This document shows, one piece after another, positions 54,448 through 64,000 of a stretch of 64,000 bases of DNA; within the stretch, counting starts at the first letter, position 1, and each line of letters starts with the position of its first letter. Made by a program: the position numbers and the translations under genes. The stretch lies in contig NZ_CP031165.1 in NCBI RefSeq assembly GCF_003344865.1, positions 2,113,910 through 2,177,909 of the forward strand, written 5' to 3'. The notes under the pieces are model-generated. The model saw only the letters and a list, made by a program, of their open reading frames with translations, ran no database searches and was not told the DNA's origin. The stretch comes from Euzebya pacifica. GTDB taxonomy: Bacteria > Actinomycetota > Nitriliruptoria > Euzebyales > Euzebyaceae.

Positions 54448-54468
54448 GTGATCACTTAACGCCGTTAA
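54448..54468. promoter_or_regulatory. Palindromic operator candidate upstream of the GMC oxidoreductase
   Basis: GTGATCAC (54448-54455) is followed at once by TTAACG-C-CGTTAA (54456-54468). Both are perfect palindromes in a GC-rich context, 22 bases before the ATG. The second looks like a TetR-family site. GGAGGG at 54480-54485 is the ribosome site. Confidence 0.5.
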
Positions 54469-54490
54469 CCGACCGAGCCGGAGGGCACCG

Positions 54491-56206
54491 ATGGCGCGCA
54501 CGCACACCGACCACATCGACACGATCGAGACCGACGTGGCGATCATCGGCTCCGGGTTCGGGGGCAGCGTCTCGGCGTTGCGCCTGACCGAGAAGGGCTA
54601 CGACGTCACGGTGGTGGAGGAGGGTCGGCGCTGGACCGCCGACACGCTCCCCACCACGAACCGGCGGGTCGACAAGTTCTTCTGGTTCCCCAAGCTCGGC
54701 ATGCGGGGCGCCCAGCGCATGACCCTGCTGAAGGACGTCTTCATCCTGTCGGGCGCGGCGGTCGGTGGGGGGTCGGTCATCTACGCCAACACCCTGTACG
54801 AGCCGCTCGAGCACTACTGGACCGATCGCGCGTGGGGGCATATCACGGACTGGCGCGACGAGCTGGCCGCGCACTACGACCAGGCCAAGCGGATGCTGGG
54901 TGTGAACCGGGTGCCGTTCGACTCGCCGGCCGACGACCTGCTGCTGTCCATCGGCCGGCGCATGGGTGTGGCCGACACGTTCCACAAGACCGACGTGGGC
55001 GTCTGGTTCGGCACGCCGGGCCAGACCGTCGAGGACCCCTACTTCGGCGGTGTCGGTCCCGACCGGACCGGCTGCATCCGGTGCGGCAACTGCATGGTCG
55101 GCTGCCGGCACAACGCCAAGAACTCCCTGGACCACAACTACCTGTACCTCGCCGAGCAGAACGGCGCGCGGGTCGTGGCCGAACGCCGAGTGGTCGACAT
55201 GCGACGGGCCAGCGACGGCAAGTGGGCGCTGCTCGCCGAGACGCCCGGAACGCCGCTCTGGCGCACCCCGCAGCGGACCGTCATCCGGGCCGACCAGGTG
55301 ATCTTCGCCGCCGGGTCGCTCGGCACCCAGAAGCTCCTCCACCGCTTCGCCGAGGACGGGCCGCTGGACAACGTCTCCCCTCGTCTCGGCAGTCTGACGC
55401 GCACCAACTCCGAGGCGATCGTCGCGGCCAGCGCCGGAACCGATGGGGTCGACTACTCCCGCGGCGTGGCCATCACCGCTTCGATCCACGTCGACGAGCA
55501 CACCCACATCGAGAACGTCCGCTACGGCAAGGGCAGCGACGCCATGCGGGGCATCACCGCGCCGATGGTCGACGGCGGTGGCGCCATCCCGCGGCCCCTG
55601 CGGTTCCTGCTGATGTTGTTGACCCGCCCGCGGGAGTTCTTCCGCAACCTCTTCCAGACCCGCTGGCCCGAGCGCACGGTCGCGCTGCTGGTCATGCAGT
55701 CCCTCGACAACTCGCTGCAGACGATCCGCAAGCGCACCCCGTTCGGGTCGTTCCTGTCCACCGAGCAGGGCCACGGGTCGCCGAACCCGACATGGATCCC
55801 CGCCGCCAACGAGGCGGCTCGGATCGGCGCGGAGGAGATGGGCGGCACCGCCGTCGGGTCGATCTTCGAGGCCACCCTCAACGTGCCGACGACCGCCCAC
55901 ATCATCGGTGGGGCGCCGATCGGGGACTCGCCCGAGTCGGGCGTCATCGACCCCTACCACCGCCTGTACGGCCACGACGGCATCCACGTCTGCGACGGCG
56001 CGGCCATCACCGCCAACCTCGGGGTCAACCCGTCGTTGTCGATCACGGCGATGGCGGAACGGGCCATGTCGCTGTGGCCGAACAAGGGTGAGGAGGACCC
56101 CCGGCCCCCGCTCGGGTCGGCCTACCAGCGGGTCGCCCCCGTGCCGCCCCGCACCCCGGCAGTCCCCGCCGATGCCCCGGCGGCGCTGCGCCTGCCCGTC
56201 AGCTGA
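54491..56206 (+). CDS. GMC oxidoreductase, ChoD-like
   Basis: 571 residues. FAD-binding start DVAIIGSGFGGSVSALRLTEKG, LSGAAVGGGSVIYANTLY, and the end HVCDGAAITANLGVNPSLSITAMAERAM with the GMC-type late Asn. The cysteine run GCIRCGNCMVGCRHNAKNSL (C-x2-C-x2-C-x3-C) is typical of the branch around mycobacterial ChoD (Rv3409c) and could hold an iron-sulfur cluster. It probably oxidises a sterol or long-chain alcohol; the exact substrate is open. Its 3' end overlaps the convergent SRPBCC gene by 8 bases. Confidence 0.87.
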   Translation: MARTHTDHIDTIETDVAIIGSGFGGSVSALRLTEKGYDVTVVEEGRRWTADTLPTTNRRVDKFFWFPKLGMRGAQRMTLLKDVFILSGAAVGGGSVIYANTLYEPLEHYWTDRAWGHITDWRDELAAHYDQAKRMLGVNRVPFDSPADDLLLSIGRRMGVADTFHKTDVGVWFGTPGQTVEDPYFGGVGPDRTGCIRCGNCMVGCRHNAKNSLDHNYLYLAEQNGARVVAERRVVDMRRASDGKWALLAETPGTPLWRTPQRTVIRADQVIFAAGSLGTQKLLHRFAEDGPLDNVSPRLGSLTRTNSEAIVAASAGTDGVDYSRGVAITASIHVDEHTHIENVRYGKGSDAMRGITAPMVDGGGAIPRPLRFLLMLLTRPREFFRNLFQTRWPERTVALLVMQSLDNSLQTIRKRTPFGSFLSTEQGHGSPNPTWIPAANEAARIGAEEMGGTAVGSIFEATLNVPTTAHIIGGAPIGDSPESGVIDPYHRLYGHDGIHVCDGAAITANLGVNPSLSITAMAERAMSLWPNKGEEDPRPPLGSAYQRVAPVPPRTPAVPADAPAALRLPVS

Positions 56207-56723
56207 CCTCGTCGGGGACGTCGGTCGCGGCGGTGGCCCGCCGCTCGACCTCCTCCAGGTTCTGGGTCATCGAGTCGCGGAAGTCCGCCAGCCGTCGCTC
56301 GATGATCGCCTCCTCCTGGTCGGGGTTCTGCCTGATGGCCCACGTCAGGCCCGATCGGCCCGGGCCCAGCCGCACCCACTGCCTGACCGTCGTCCCGCCG
56401 TCGGTGGGGGACAGCTCGAACCCGAACGCGGAGTAGGCGCCGTGCTCGCTGCCGTGGCCCGGCTCCCACGTGAAGCGGTGGGGAGGGTCGAACTCGGTGA
56501 TCTCGCAGCGTGCCGTCCACGCCAGGTCGCCGCGACGGTTGTGCCCGTCGAACCGGGCGCCCACTGCGGGTGAGGCGTGCCCCTCCACCCACTCCACGCG
56601 CTGCAGCTCCCGGCTCTGCCCCACCGGGAGGGTGATGTCGGTCACGAGCGGCCAGATGGCCTCCGGAGTGGCCGGGATGACCAGCTCTACCGCGGTCGTG
56701 GGTTCGTCGTCGAAGCGCACCAT
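56199..56723 (-). CDS. SRPBCC (START-like) protein
   Basis: 174 residues from ATG 56723. The helix-grip fold pattern is seen: TTAVELVIPATPEAIWPLVTDITLP, ARFDGHNRRGDLAWTARCEITEFDPPHRFTWEPG, FELSPTDGGTTVRQWVRLG, and a long last helix (EEAIIERRLADFRDSMTQNLEEVE). Such proteins bind lipids or small hydrophobic ligands. TAGGCT lies 7 bases before the ATG. Confidence 0.82.
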   Translation of the reverse strand: MVRFDDEPTTAVELVIPATPEAIWPLVTDITLPVGQSRELQRVEWVEGHASPAVGARFDGHNRRGDLAWTARCEITEFDPPHRFTWEPGHGSEHGAYSAFGFELSPTDGGTTVRQWVRLGPGRSGLTWAIRQNPDQEEAIIERRLADFRDSMTQNLEEVERRATAATDVPDEVS

Positions 56724-56730
56724 GGGCGGC

Positions 56731-56736
56731 AGCCTA
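56731..56736 (-). promoter_or_regulatory. -10 box TAGGCT of the SRPBCC gene
   Basis: TAGGCT on the minus strand, 7 bases before ATG 56723: leaderless spacing. Confidence 0.45.
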
Positions 56737-56909
56737 CGCCCGAACGGCACGGCCCCGTCGGTGTCCGGCAAAGCGGTAGTAAAGATCAATACGAAATGGC
56801 GACGAAGGTGGTTGAAACCGTCTCGGCGGGGAAGGGTGGGCGTCGCAGGCGGGTTGATCCCGTCACCAGCCCGAACCGCGGGCACACCAACCAGTTCAAG
56901 GGGACCACG

Positions 56910-57164
56910 ATGACCAACGAGATGACCACCGAACAGCTCGTGTCCCAGCTCGTCCTTGCCGCCCAGTGGGACGAAGGGATGCACGAGGCCGCCCCCGTCC
57001 GCGCCGCCGCGCAGATGCTCGGGATCGACGGCAGGGACCGCCGGCTCGAGGGCGTGACGGCCATGGTGGCCGCCGCCACCGACATGACCTGGCAGGAGCG
57101 CGTCGGCTACGCCGCCCACCTGCTGCTGATCGACGAGGTGGCCGAGGTGCCCGTCGCCGCCTAG
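56910..57164 (+). CDS. Small hypothetical helical protein
   Basis: 84 residues from ATG 56910 with AAGGGGA ~6 bases upstream. It begins MTNEMTTEQLVSQLVLAAQWDEGMHEAAPV and contains MTWQERVGYAAHLLLIDEV; no signal peptide, membrane segment or known motif. The upstream 186-base gap has a locally AT-richer patch (56770-56800, GGTAGTAAAGATCAATACG) that may be its promoter. I do not recognise a family. Confidence 0.5.
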   Translation: MTNEMTTEQLVSQLVLAAQWDEGMHEAAPVRAAAQMLGIDGRDRRLEGVTAMVAAATDMTWQERVGYAAHLLLIDEVAEVPVAA

Positions 57165-57319
57165 CCCACCTCCGTTGCCTCGCGCTTCGTGCGCGGGGAC
57201 AACCACAGAACGTCACGCCGAACCGTCCCGGGTCGCCCTCGAGCACCCGACACCGTACGGCCCCTGACACCCGAGACGACGACGCTGGCTCCCCCCGGCG
57301 TCGTCGGCGCTTCTGGGCA

Positions 57320-57363
57320 CGATCGGGGCCTGCGTCGCCCATGGCCGACGCAGGCCCCGATCG
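57320..57363. terminator. Long perfect hairpin between convergent genes
   Basis: An 18-bp perfect stem (57320-57337 with 57346-57363; CGATCGGGGCCTGCGTCG on one side) and an 8-base loop containing CCATGG. It lies between the small hypothetical and the E1 gene, which converge, so bidirectional termination is likely. Its arms resemble the two ends of the repeat inside priA. Confidence 0.75.
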
Positions 57364-57425
57364 CGCCACCAAGGGGCCGGTCGGACCGTCCCGAACCGGA
57401 CGCTGGCCGCGCTACCTGGGCCGCG

Positions 57426-59666
<2,241 letters not shown>

Positions 59667-59674
59667 GGCGCGGG

Positions 59675-59680
59675 AGCGTA
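59675..59680 (-). promoter_or_regulatory. -10 box TACGCT of the E1 gene
   Basis: TACGCT on the minus strand, 8 bases before ATG 59666, in the 113-base gap shared with argC. Confidence 0.4.
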
Positions 59681-59743
59681 CCGGCCCGACGGTCCCGCGG
59701 ACGTGCGCTGCTCCCGCCCGGCCGAACGGCCACCCCGCCCATC

Positions 59744-59770
59744 TTGCATACGCGATGCATATCCATGCAC
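59744..59770 (+). promoter_or_regulatory. Tandem ARG boxes (ArgR operator)
   Basis: TGCAT-N5-ATGCA (59745-59759) overlaps TGCAT-N4-ATGCA (59756-59769). This AT-rich double palindrome lies 10 bases before argC. Dimeric half-sites of this kind bind the ArgR hexamer; the site overlaps the expected -10 region and should repress argCJBD when arginine is plentiful. Confidence 0.75.
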
Positions 59771-59779
59771 ACTGGCGCC

Positions 59780-60790
59780 ATGGACACAGGCATCGTCGGA
59801 GGATCCGGCTACGGAGGTGGAGAGCTGCTGCGGCTGCTCGCCGGGCATCCCACCCTGAAGGTTCGCACTGTTGCAGCTGGATCCCGGGCAGGCGAGGACC
59901 TGTCCACGGTCTTTCCGCACCTCAACACCTCCGGCACGCTCGCCCCGTCGACCCCCGAGGCGCTCGAGGGCTGCGACCTGGTGTTCCTGGCAACCCCGCA
60001 CGCGGTGTCGATGGCGCTGGCCGCGCCGCTGCGTGACGCCGGCGCCACCGTGGTGGACCTGTCCGGCGCGTTCCGCCTGCCAGCCGAGGTGTTCGAGCGC
60101 TGGTACGGGATGGACCACACCGCTCCGGAGCTGACCCCCGCCGTCTACGGCCTGCCCGAGCTGAACCGCGACGCCATCGCCGGCGCGGGCCTCGTCGCCG
60201 GTCCCGGCTGCTATCCGACCGCCACCCTGCTGGGTCTCAAGCCCCTCGCGGGCCTGGTCGATCCCGCCAGCCTGACGATCGTCGGCATGTCCGGATCCAG
60301 CGGCGCCGGCCGGGGGCTGCGCGACAACCTGCACGTCTCCCACGCCACGGCCAACACCGCCGCCTACGGCGCCCCGACCCACCGGCACACGCCCGAGATC
60401 GAGCAGCAGTGGAGCGTCCTGACGGGTGCCGATCACCCCGTCAGCTTCACCCCGCACCTGGTCCCGCAGGTCCGCGGCATGGTCGTCACCCTCAACGCGC
60501 AGCTGCTGGACGCAACGGCCCCGGAGGCCGTCCCCGCCGCCTTCCACGACGCCTACGACACCGAGCCGTTCGTCACCGTCGTCGACGGCTGGCCCGAGTC
60601 GACCCACGTCGTCGGTGCCAACACCGCCCACGTCGGCGCCGCCGTCGACCCGCGCACCGGTCGCGTCACCGTGTCCTGCGCGATCGACAACCTGACCAAG
60701 GGCGCCGCCGGCCAGGCCGTGCAGGCAGCCAACGTCGCCCTCGGCCTGCCCGAGACCGCGGGCCTTCCGACCATGGCGGTCTACCCGTGA
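59780..60790 (+). CDS. argC: N-acetyl-gamma-glutamyl-phosphate reductase
   Basis: 336 residues from ATG 59780, placed after the ARG boxes. MDTGIVGGSGYGGGELLRLLAGHP is the NADP-binding start; the catalytic cysteine is in AGPGCYPTATLLGL; HRHTPEIEQ and FTPHLVPQVRGM complete the active site. It makes N-acetylglutamate semialdehyde in arginine synthesis. The stop overlaps argJ (GTGA). Confidence 0.96.
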   Translation: MDTGIVGGSGYGGGELLRLLAGHPTLKVRTVAAGSRAGEDLSTVFPHLNTSGTLAPSTPEALEGCDLVFLATPHAVSMALAAPLRDAGATVVDLSGAFRLPAEVFERWYGMDHTAPELTPAVYGLPELNRDAIAGAGLVAGPGCYPTATLLGLKPLAGLVDPASLTIVGMSGSSGAGRGLRDNLHVSHATANTAAYGAPTHRHTPEIEQQWSVLTGADHPVSFTPHLVPQVRGMVVTLNAQLLDATAPEAVPAAFHDAYDTEPFVTVVDGWPESTHVVGANTAHVGAAVDPRTGRVTVSCAIDNLTKGAAGQAVQAANVALGLPETAGLPTMAVYP

Positions 60791-62037
60791 GCTCCGACCC
60801 GGTCGACCAGCCCGTGGAGGGCCAGGACGAGCCCGTCCACCAGATCCTCCCCCTCGACGACGGGGTCACCGCACCCTGGGGGTTCTCCGCCGGCGGCGTC
60901 ACCGCCGGCCTCAAGGGCAGCGGCAGGCCGGACATGGCCATCGTCGTCGCCGACGACGTCGCCACCGCCAGCGCGGTATTCACGGCCAACCGGATCCAGG
61001 CCGCCCCCGTCACCGTCTCACGCGAGCACCTGCTGGCGACCGGCGGACGGGCTCGTGCGGTCGTGCTCAACAGCGGCAGCGCCAACGTGTGCTGCGGACC
61101 CGACGGCCTGCAGCTCGCCCGTGACGCCGCGGCCGCGGCCGCCGAGGCCCTCGGCTGCGCCACGGAGGAAGTGCTGCTGTGCTCGACCGGCGTCATCGGC
61201 GAGCCCATCCCCGCACAGCCCTACCTGGACGGCATCGCCCCGCTGGTCGCGGCGGCCGACCCCAACGGCGGCCTCGACGCCGCCGAGGCCATCATGACCA
61301 CCGACCTGGTCAGCAAGGAGTCGGCGGTCCACGTCACCGACGACGAGGGTGGGTCGGCCACCATCGGCGGCATGTGCAAGGGCTCGGGCATGATCGCCCC
61401 GTCGCTTGCCACGATGCTCGCCGTCGTCACCACCGACGCCCCGCTGGACCCGCTCGTCGCCGACGGCATGCTCCGGCGCGCGGTCGAGGCGACCTTCAAC
61501 CGGGTCAGCGTCGACGGCGTCATCAGCACCAACGACACCATCGTGTTGCTGGCCAGCGGCACCGCCGTCACGCCCCCGTCGCCCACCGCCATCGAAGCCG
61601 GCCTGCACGCCGTCCTCGCTGACCTCGCCATCCAGATGGTGCGCGACGGCGAGGGCGCCGAACACGTCATCCACCTGACCGTCTCCGGGGCGTCCACCGA
61701 AGCCGATGCCCTCGCGGTGGCCCGCAAGGTGGGCGACGACAACCTCGTCAAGACGGCCTTCGCCGGCGCCGACCCCAACTGGGGCAGGATCATCGCCGCC
61801 GTCGGTGCTGCCGGCGTGGACATCGACCCGACCGGCATCGAGATCGCCATCGCCGGACACGTCGTCTGCCGCGGCGGGGTCAAGGCCGACTTCGACCGAG
61901 CCGCCGCCAGCGAGGCGATGCAGGCCCCCGACGTCGACGTGCGCATCGACCTGGGCCTCGGCACCGAACGGGCCACCTTCATCACCTGTGATCTGACCCA
62001 CGGGTACATCACGATCAACGCGGAGTACACGACATGA
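60787..62037 (+). CDS. argJ: Bifunctional glutamate N-acetyltransferase / ornithine acetyltransferase
   Basis: 416 residues from GTG 60787. The Ntn-hydrolase self-cleavage site is the Thr in IAPSLATMLAV, preceded by GGMCKGSGM; DPNWGRIIAAVG and the terminal LTHGYITINAEYTT are also typical. The two chains recycle acetyl groups from acetylornithine to glutamate. The first ~20 residues are a variable extension. Confidence 0.96.
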   Translation: MSSDPVDQPVEGQDEPVHQILPLDDGVTAPWGFSAGGVTAGLKGSGRPDMAIVVADDVATASAVFTANRIQAAPVTVSREHLLATGGRARAVVLNSGSANVCCGPDGLQLARDAAAAAAEALGCATEEVLLCSTGVIGEPIPAQPYLDGIAPLVAAADPNGGLDAAEAIMTTDLVSKESAVHVTDDEGGSATIGGMCKGSGMIAPSLATMLAVVTTDAPLDPLVADGMLRRAVEATFNRVSVDGVISTNDTIVLLASGTAVTPPSPTAIEAGLHAVLADLAIQMVRDGEGAEHVIHLTVSGASTEADALAVARKVGDDNLVKTAFAGADPNWGRIIAAVGAAGVDIDPTGIEIAIAGHVVCRGGVKADFDRAAASEAMQAPDVDVRIDLGLGTERATFITCDLTHGYITINAEYTT

Positions 62038-62948
62038 GTGCCGAGGTGCTGGTCGACGACCGGCTGAAGCGTGCGCAGGACAAGGCGAGGGTGCTGCAGG
62101 AGGCCCTGCCGTGGATGACGCGGTGGGCCGGCCAGACGTTGGTGGTCAAGTACGGCGGCAACGCCCTGACCCCCACCGAGACCGGGCCGGGGGAGGACCC
62201 GTCGTTCGCGCGTGACATCGCCCTGCTGCACTCCATCGGCGTCCGCGTCGTCGTGGTGCACGGCGGCGGGCCGCAGATCAGCCAGCTCGCCGACCGGCTG
62301 GGGCTGGAGACCACCTTCGTCGAGGGCCGTCGGGTGACCGACGCGCCGACGCTCCAGGCCGTCCAGATGGCGCTGCTCGGCCAGGTCAACCCGATGCTGG
62401 TGCGGATGATCTCCGACGCCGGGGCGCCGGCCGTCGGCGTGGCCGGGACCGACTCGGGTCAGGTCATGGCCATCCAGCACGACCCGCGCATGGGGCTCGT
62501 CGGACGGGTCGACCGCGTCGACCCGACGCTGCTGCACCAGATGCTCGACTCCGGCCGGATCCCCGTCATGGCGACGCTGTGCACAACCGCCGACGGCCAG
62601 ACGGTCAACGTCAACGCCGACGAGGTGGCGGGGGCGGTCGCCCAGGCGCTGGGCGCGGACAAGCTGATCTACCTGACCAACGTCGCCGGCCTGTACGAGA
62701 ACTTCGGCACCCCCGCGTCCACCTTGCTCAGCGAGGTCGGCGTCGGTCGGCTGCGGCAGATGATCGCCGACGACGAGCTGGTCACCGGCATGATCCCCAA
62801 GATCGCCAGCATCGTCGCGGCCCTCGACGGCGGCGTGCCCCAGGCCCACCTCCTCGACGGTCGCATCGAACACGCCATCCTGCTGGAGATCTTCACCGAC
62901 GCCGGCGTGGGCACCATGATCCTCCCCTCCCCGGACGCACCGCGGTGA
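62034..62948 (+). CDS. argB: Acetylglutamate kinase
   Basis: 304 residues from ATG 62034, overlapping argJ by ATGA. LVVKYGGNAL (phosphate loop), VVVHGGGPQIS, VEGRRVTDAPTL, NVNADEVAGAVAQALGADKLIYLTNVAGL and the Lys of GMIPKI are all present. The N-terminal helix (DRLKRAQDKARVLQEALPWM) is the type found in arginine-inhibited hexameric enzymes, so feedback control by arginine is likely. Confidence 0.96.
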   Translation: MSAEVLVDDRLKRAQDKARVLQEALPWMTRWAGQTLVVKYGGNALTPTETGPGEDPSFARDIALLHSIGVRVVVVHGGGPQISQLADRLGLETTFVEGRRVTDAPTLQAVQMALLGQVNPMLVRMISDAGAPAVGVAGTDSGQVMAIQHDPRMGLVGRVDRVDPTLLHQMLDSGRIPVMATLCTTADGQTVNVNADEVAGAVAQALGADKLIYLTNVAGLYENFGTPASTLLSEVGVGRLRQMIADDELVTGMIPKIASIVAALDGGVPQAHLLDGRIEHAILLEIFTDAGVGTMILPSPDAPR

Positions 62949-64000
62949 GCACGCCGACTCCCGACCAGGTCCTGCTGCCGACCTACGGCGCGCCGGCGCG
63001 CACGTTCGTGTCCGGTCACGGCAGCTGGCTGACCGACGACGCCGGCCGCGACCACCTCGACTTCCTGTGCGGGCTGGCCGTCACCAGCCTCGGCCACGCC
63101 CATCCGGCGATCACCGAGGCCATCACCGCCCAGGCAAGCACGCTGAGCCACACCTCCAACCTGTTCGCCACCACCCCCGCGCTGGAGCTGGCCGCCAAGC
63201 TGCGCGACGCCGCCGGCTGGGCCGATGGTCGGGCGTTCTTCTGCAACTCCGGCGCCGAGGCCAACGAGGCCGCCATCAAGCTGGCCCGCCGTCACGGCAA
63301 GCACCGTGACCCGGGCAAGGTCAACGTCGTCGCCCTGACCGGCAGCTTCCACGGGCGCCTGCTGGGCGCGCTCAAGCTGACCGGCAACCCGGCCAAGCAC
63401 GAGCCGTTCGAGCCGCTGGGCAGCTGGGTCACCCACGTCCCGCACGACGACCCCGACGCGCTGGCTGCGGCGGTCGACGACCGGACCTGCGCGGTCTGGG
63501 TCGAGGTCGTGCAGGGCGAGGGCGGTGTGCGACCGCTCGACGCCGCGATGCTGGAGCGGGCCCGCGAGGTCTGCGACGCCCACGACGCCCTGCTGGTCGT
63601 CGACGAGGTCCAGACCGGGATCGGCCGGCTGGGGGAGTGGTACGGCTGGCAGACCACGTCGGTCGTGCCCGACGTGATCTGCCTGGCCAAGGGCCTTGCC
63701 AACGGCCTGCCCATCGGCGCGATCCTGGCCCACGGGGTGGCGGCGAAGGCCTTCCAGCCGGGTGACCACGCCTCGACCTTCGGCGGCAACCCGGTGGCCT
63801 GTGCCGCCGCGAACGCCGTGATGGACGTCATCGACCGCGAGGACCTGCTGGCCAACACGCGTGCCATGGGGGAGCGGCTGGCCGATGGGATGATCGCGCT
63901 GGACAGTCCCCACGTGGTCGGACAGCGCGGTCGCGGACTGCTCCGCGCGCTGCTGCTCGACGCCCCCGTTTCGGCGACCGTGACCGGACATGCCCTCGAG
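62945..64000 (+). CDS. argD: Acetylornithine aminotransferase (5' part)
   Basis: 352 codons from GTG 62945 (overlapping the argB stop) to the window end; about 45 residues are missing. PLP-enzyme features: FLCGLAVTSLGHAHPAI, FCNSGAEANEAAIKLARRHG, SFHGRLLGALKLTG, EVVQGEGGV, VVDEVQTGIGRLG and the Schiff-base Lys in CLAKGLANGLPIGA. Fourth gene of the arginine operon; argF and argR would be expected next. Confidence 0.95.
   Translation, partial: MSTPTPDQVLLPTYGAPARTFVSGHGSWLTDDAGRDHLDFLCGLAVTSLGHAHPAITEAITAQASTLSHTSNLFATTPALELAAKLRDAAGWADGRAFFCNSGAEANEAAIKLARRHGKHRDPGKVNVVALTGSFHGRLLGALKLTGNPAKHEPFEPLGSWVTHVPHDDPDALAAAVDDRTCAVWVEVVQGEGGVRPLDAAMLERAREVCDAHDALLVVDEVQTGIGRLGEWYGWQTTSVVPDVICLAKGLANGLPIGAILAHGVAAKAFQPGDHASTFGGNPVACAAANAVMDVIDREDLLANTRAMGERLADGMIALDSPHVVGQRGRGLLRALLLDAPVSATVTGHALE

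Overview
The window is about 70% GC, gene-dense, and reads as a chromosomal segment of an actinobacterium. The evidence is the actinobacterial integration host factor mihF sitting beside gmk-rpoZ-coaBC-metK-priA-fmt-rsmB-rib, GTG starts with GTGA stop/start overlaps, F420-dependent and ChoD-like enzymes, and many -10 boxes of the form TANNNT placed 6-10 bases before the start codon (leaderless or nearly leaderless mRNAs). Three secreted proteins carry cell-wall-binding repeat 2 (CWB2) domains. Together with the gene order this would fit a deep-branching marine or soil lineage such as Nitriliruptoria/Euzebya; that placement is inference.

Layout. 1-1386: end of the pyrimidine locus (pyrK partial, pyrD). 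1447-6384: secreted M14 peptidase with CWB2 repeats, a small minus-strand SelW-like gene with an in-frame TGA, and a large secreted hydrolase. 6648-8924: pyrF, a MarR-GNAT regulator with an operator palindrome, pyrE. 9018-17900: mihF, gmk, rpoZ, coaBC, metK, priA, def, fmt, rsmB. 17897-22224: a response regulator-GGDEF gene followed by the riboflavin operon ribD-ribE-ribBA-ribH. 22235-24669: flippase-like membrane protein and methyltransferase. 24778-36622: accessory block (second M14-CWB2 peptidase, ProA-like dehydrogenase, M36-like protease, ABC exporter, hydrolase, flavin-dependent acyl-CoA dehydrogenase-like enzyme, prepilin peptidase). 36674-43662: DUF1844-like gene, structured leader, rpmI, rplT, trmH, sensor kinase, pheS, pheT. 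43675-59666: accessory island (ASCH-like protein, molybdenum oxidoreductase with cytochrome b, ROK kinase, CWB2 protein, DUF2277, hemerythrin, bacteriophytochrome with response regulator, P-loop kinase/LLM fusion, GMC oxidoreductase, SRPBCC protein, fused E1 dehydrogenase). 59780-64000: argC-argJ-argB-argD (partial) behind tandem ARG boxes. No stretch over 300 bases lacks a gene; no tRNA, rRNA, CRISPR or insertion sequence was seen.

Most notable: the minus-strand gene at 3835-4104 is best read as a selenoprotein. A conventional reading stops it at a TGA, but reading through gives one continuous 89-residue Rdx/SelW-like protein with a CxxU redox motif. The TGA is followed by a perfect 6-bp hairpin with a GGTCT loop, like a bacterial SECIS element. 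Other points of interest are a PyrK-partnered PyrD with Ser instead of Cys at the catalytic-base position, infC missing upstream of rpmI-rplT and an attenuator-like leader in its place, a CTG start for fmt, a palindromic repeat that appears to have inserted in frame into priA, a bacteriophytochrome signalling pair, and several fused or duplicated domain architectures.
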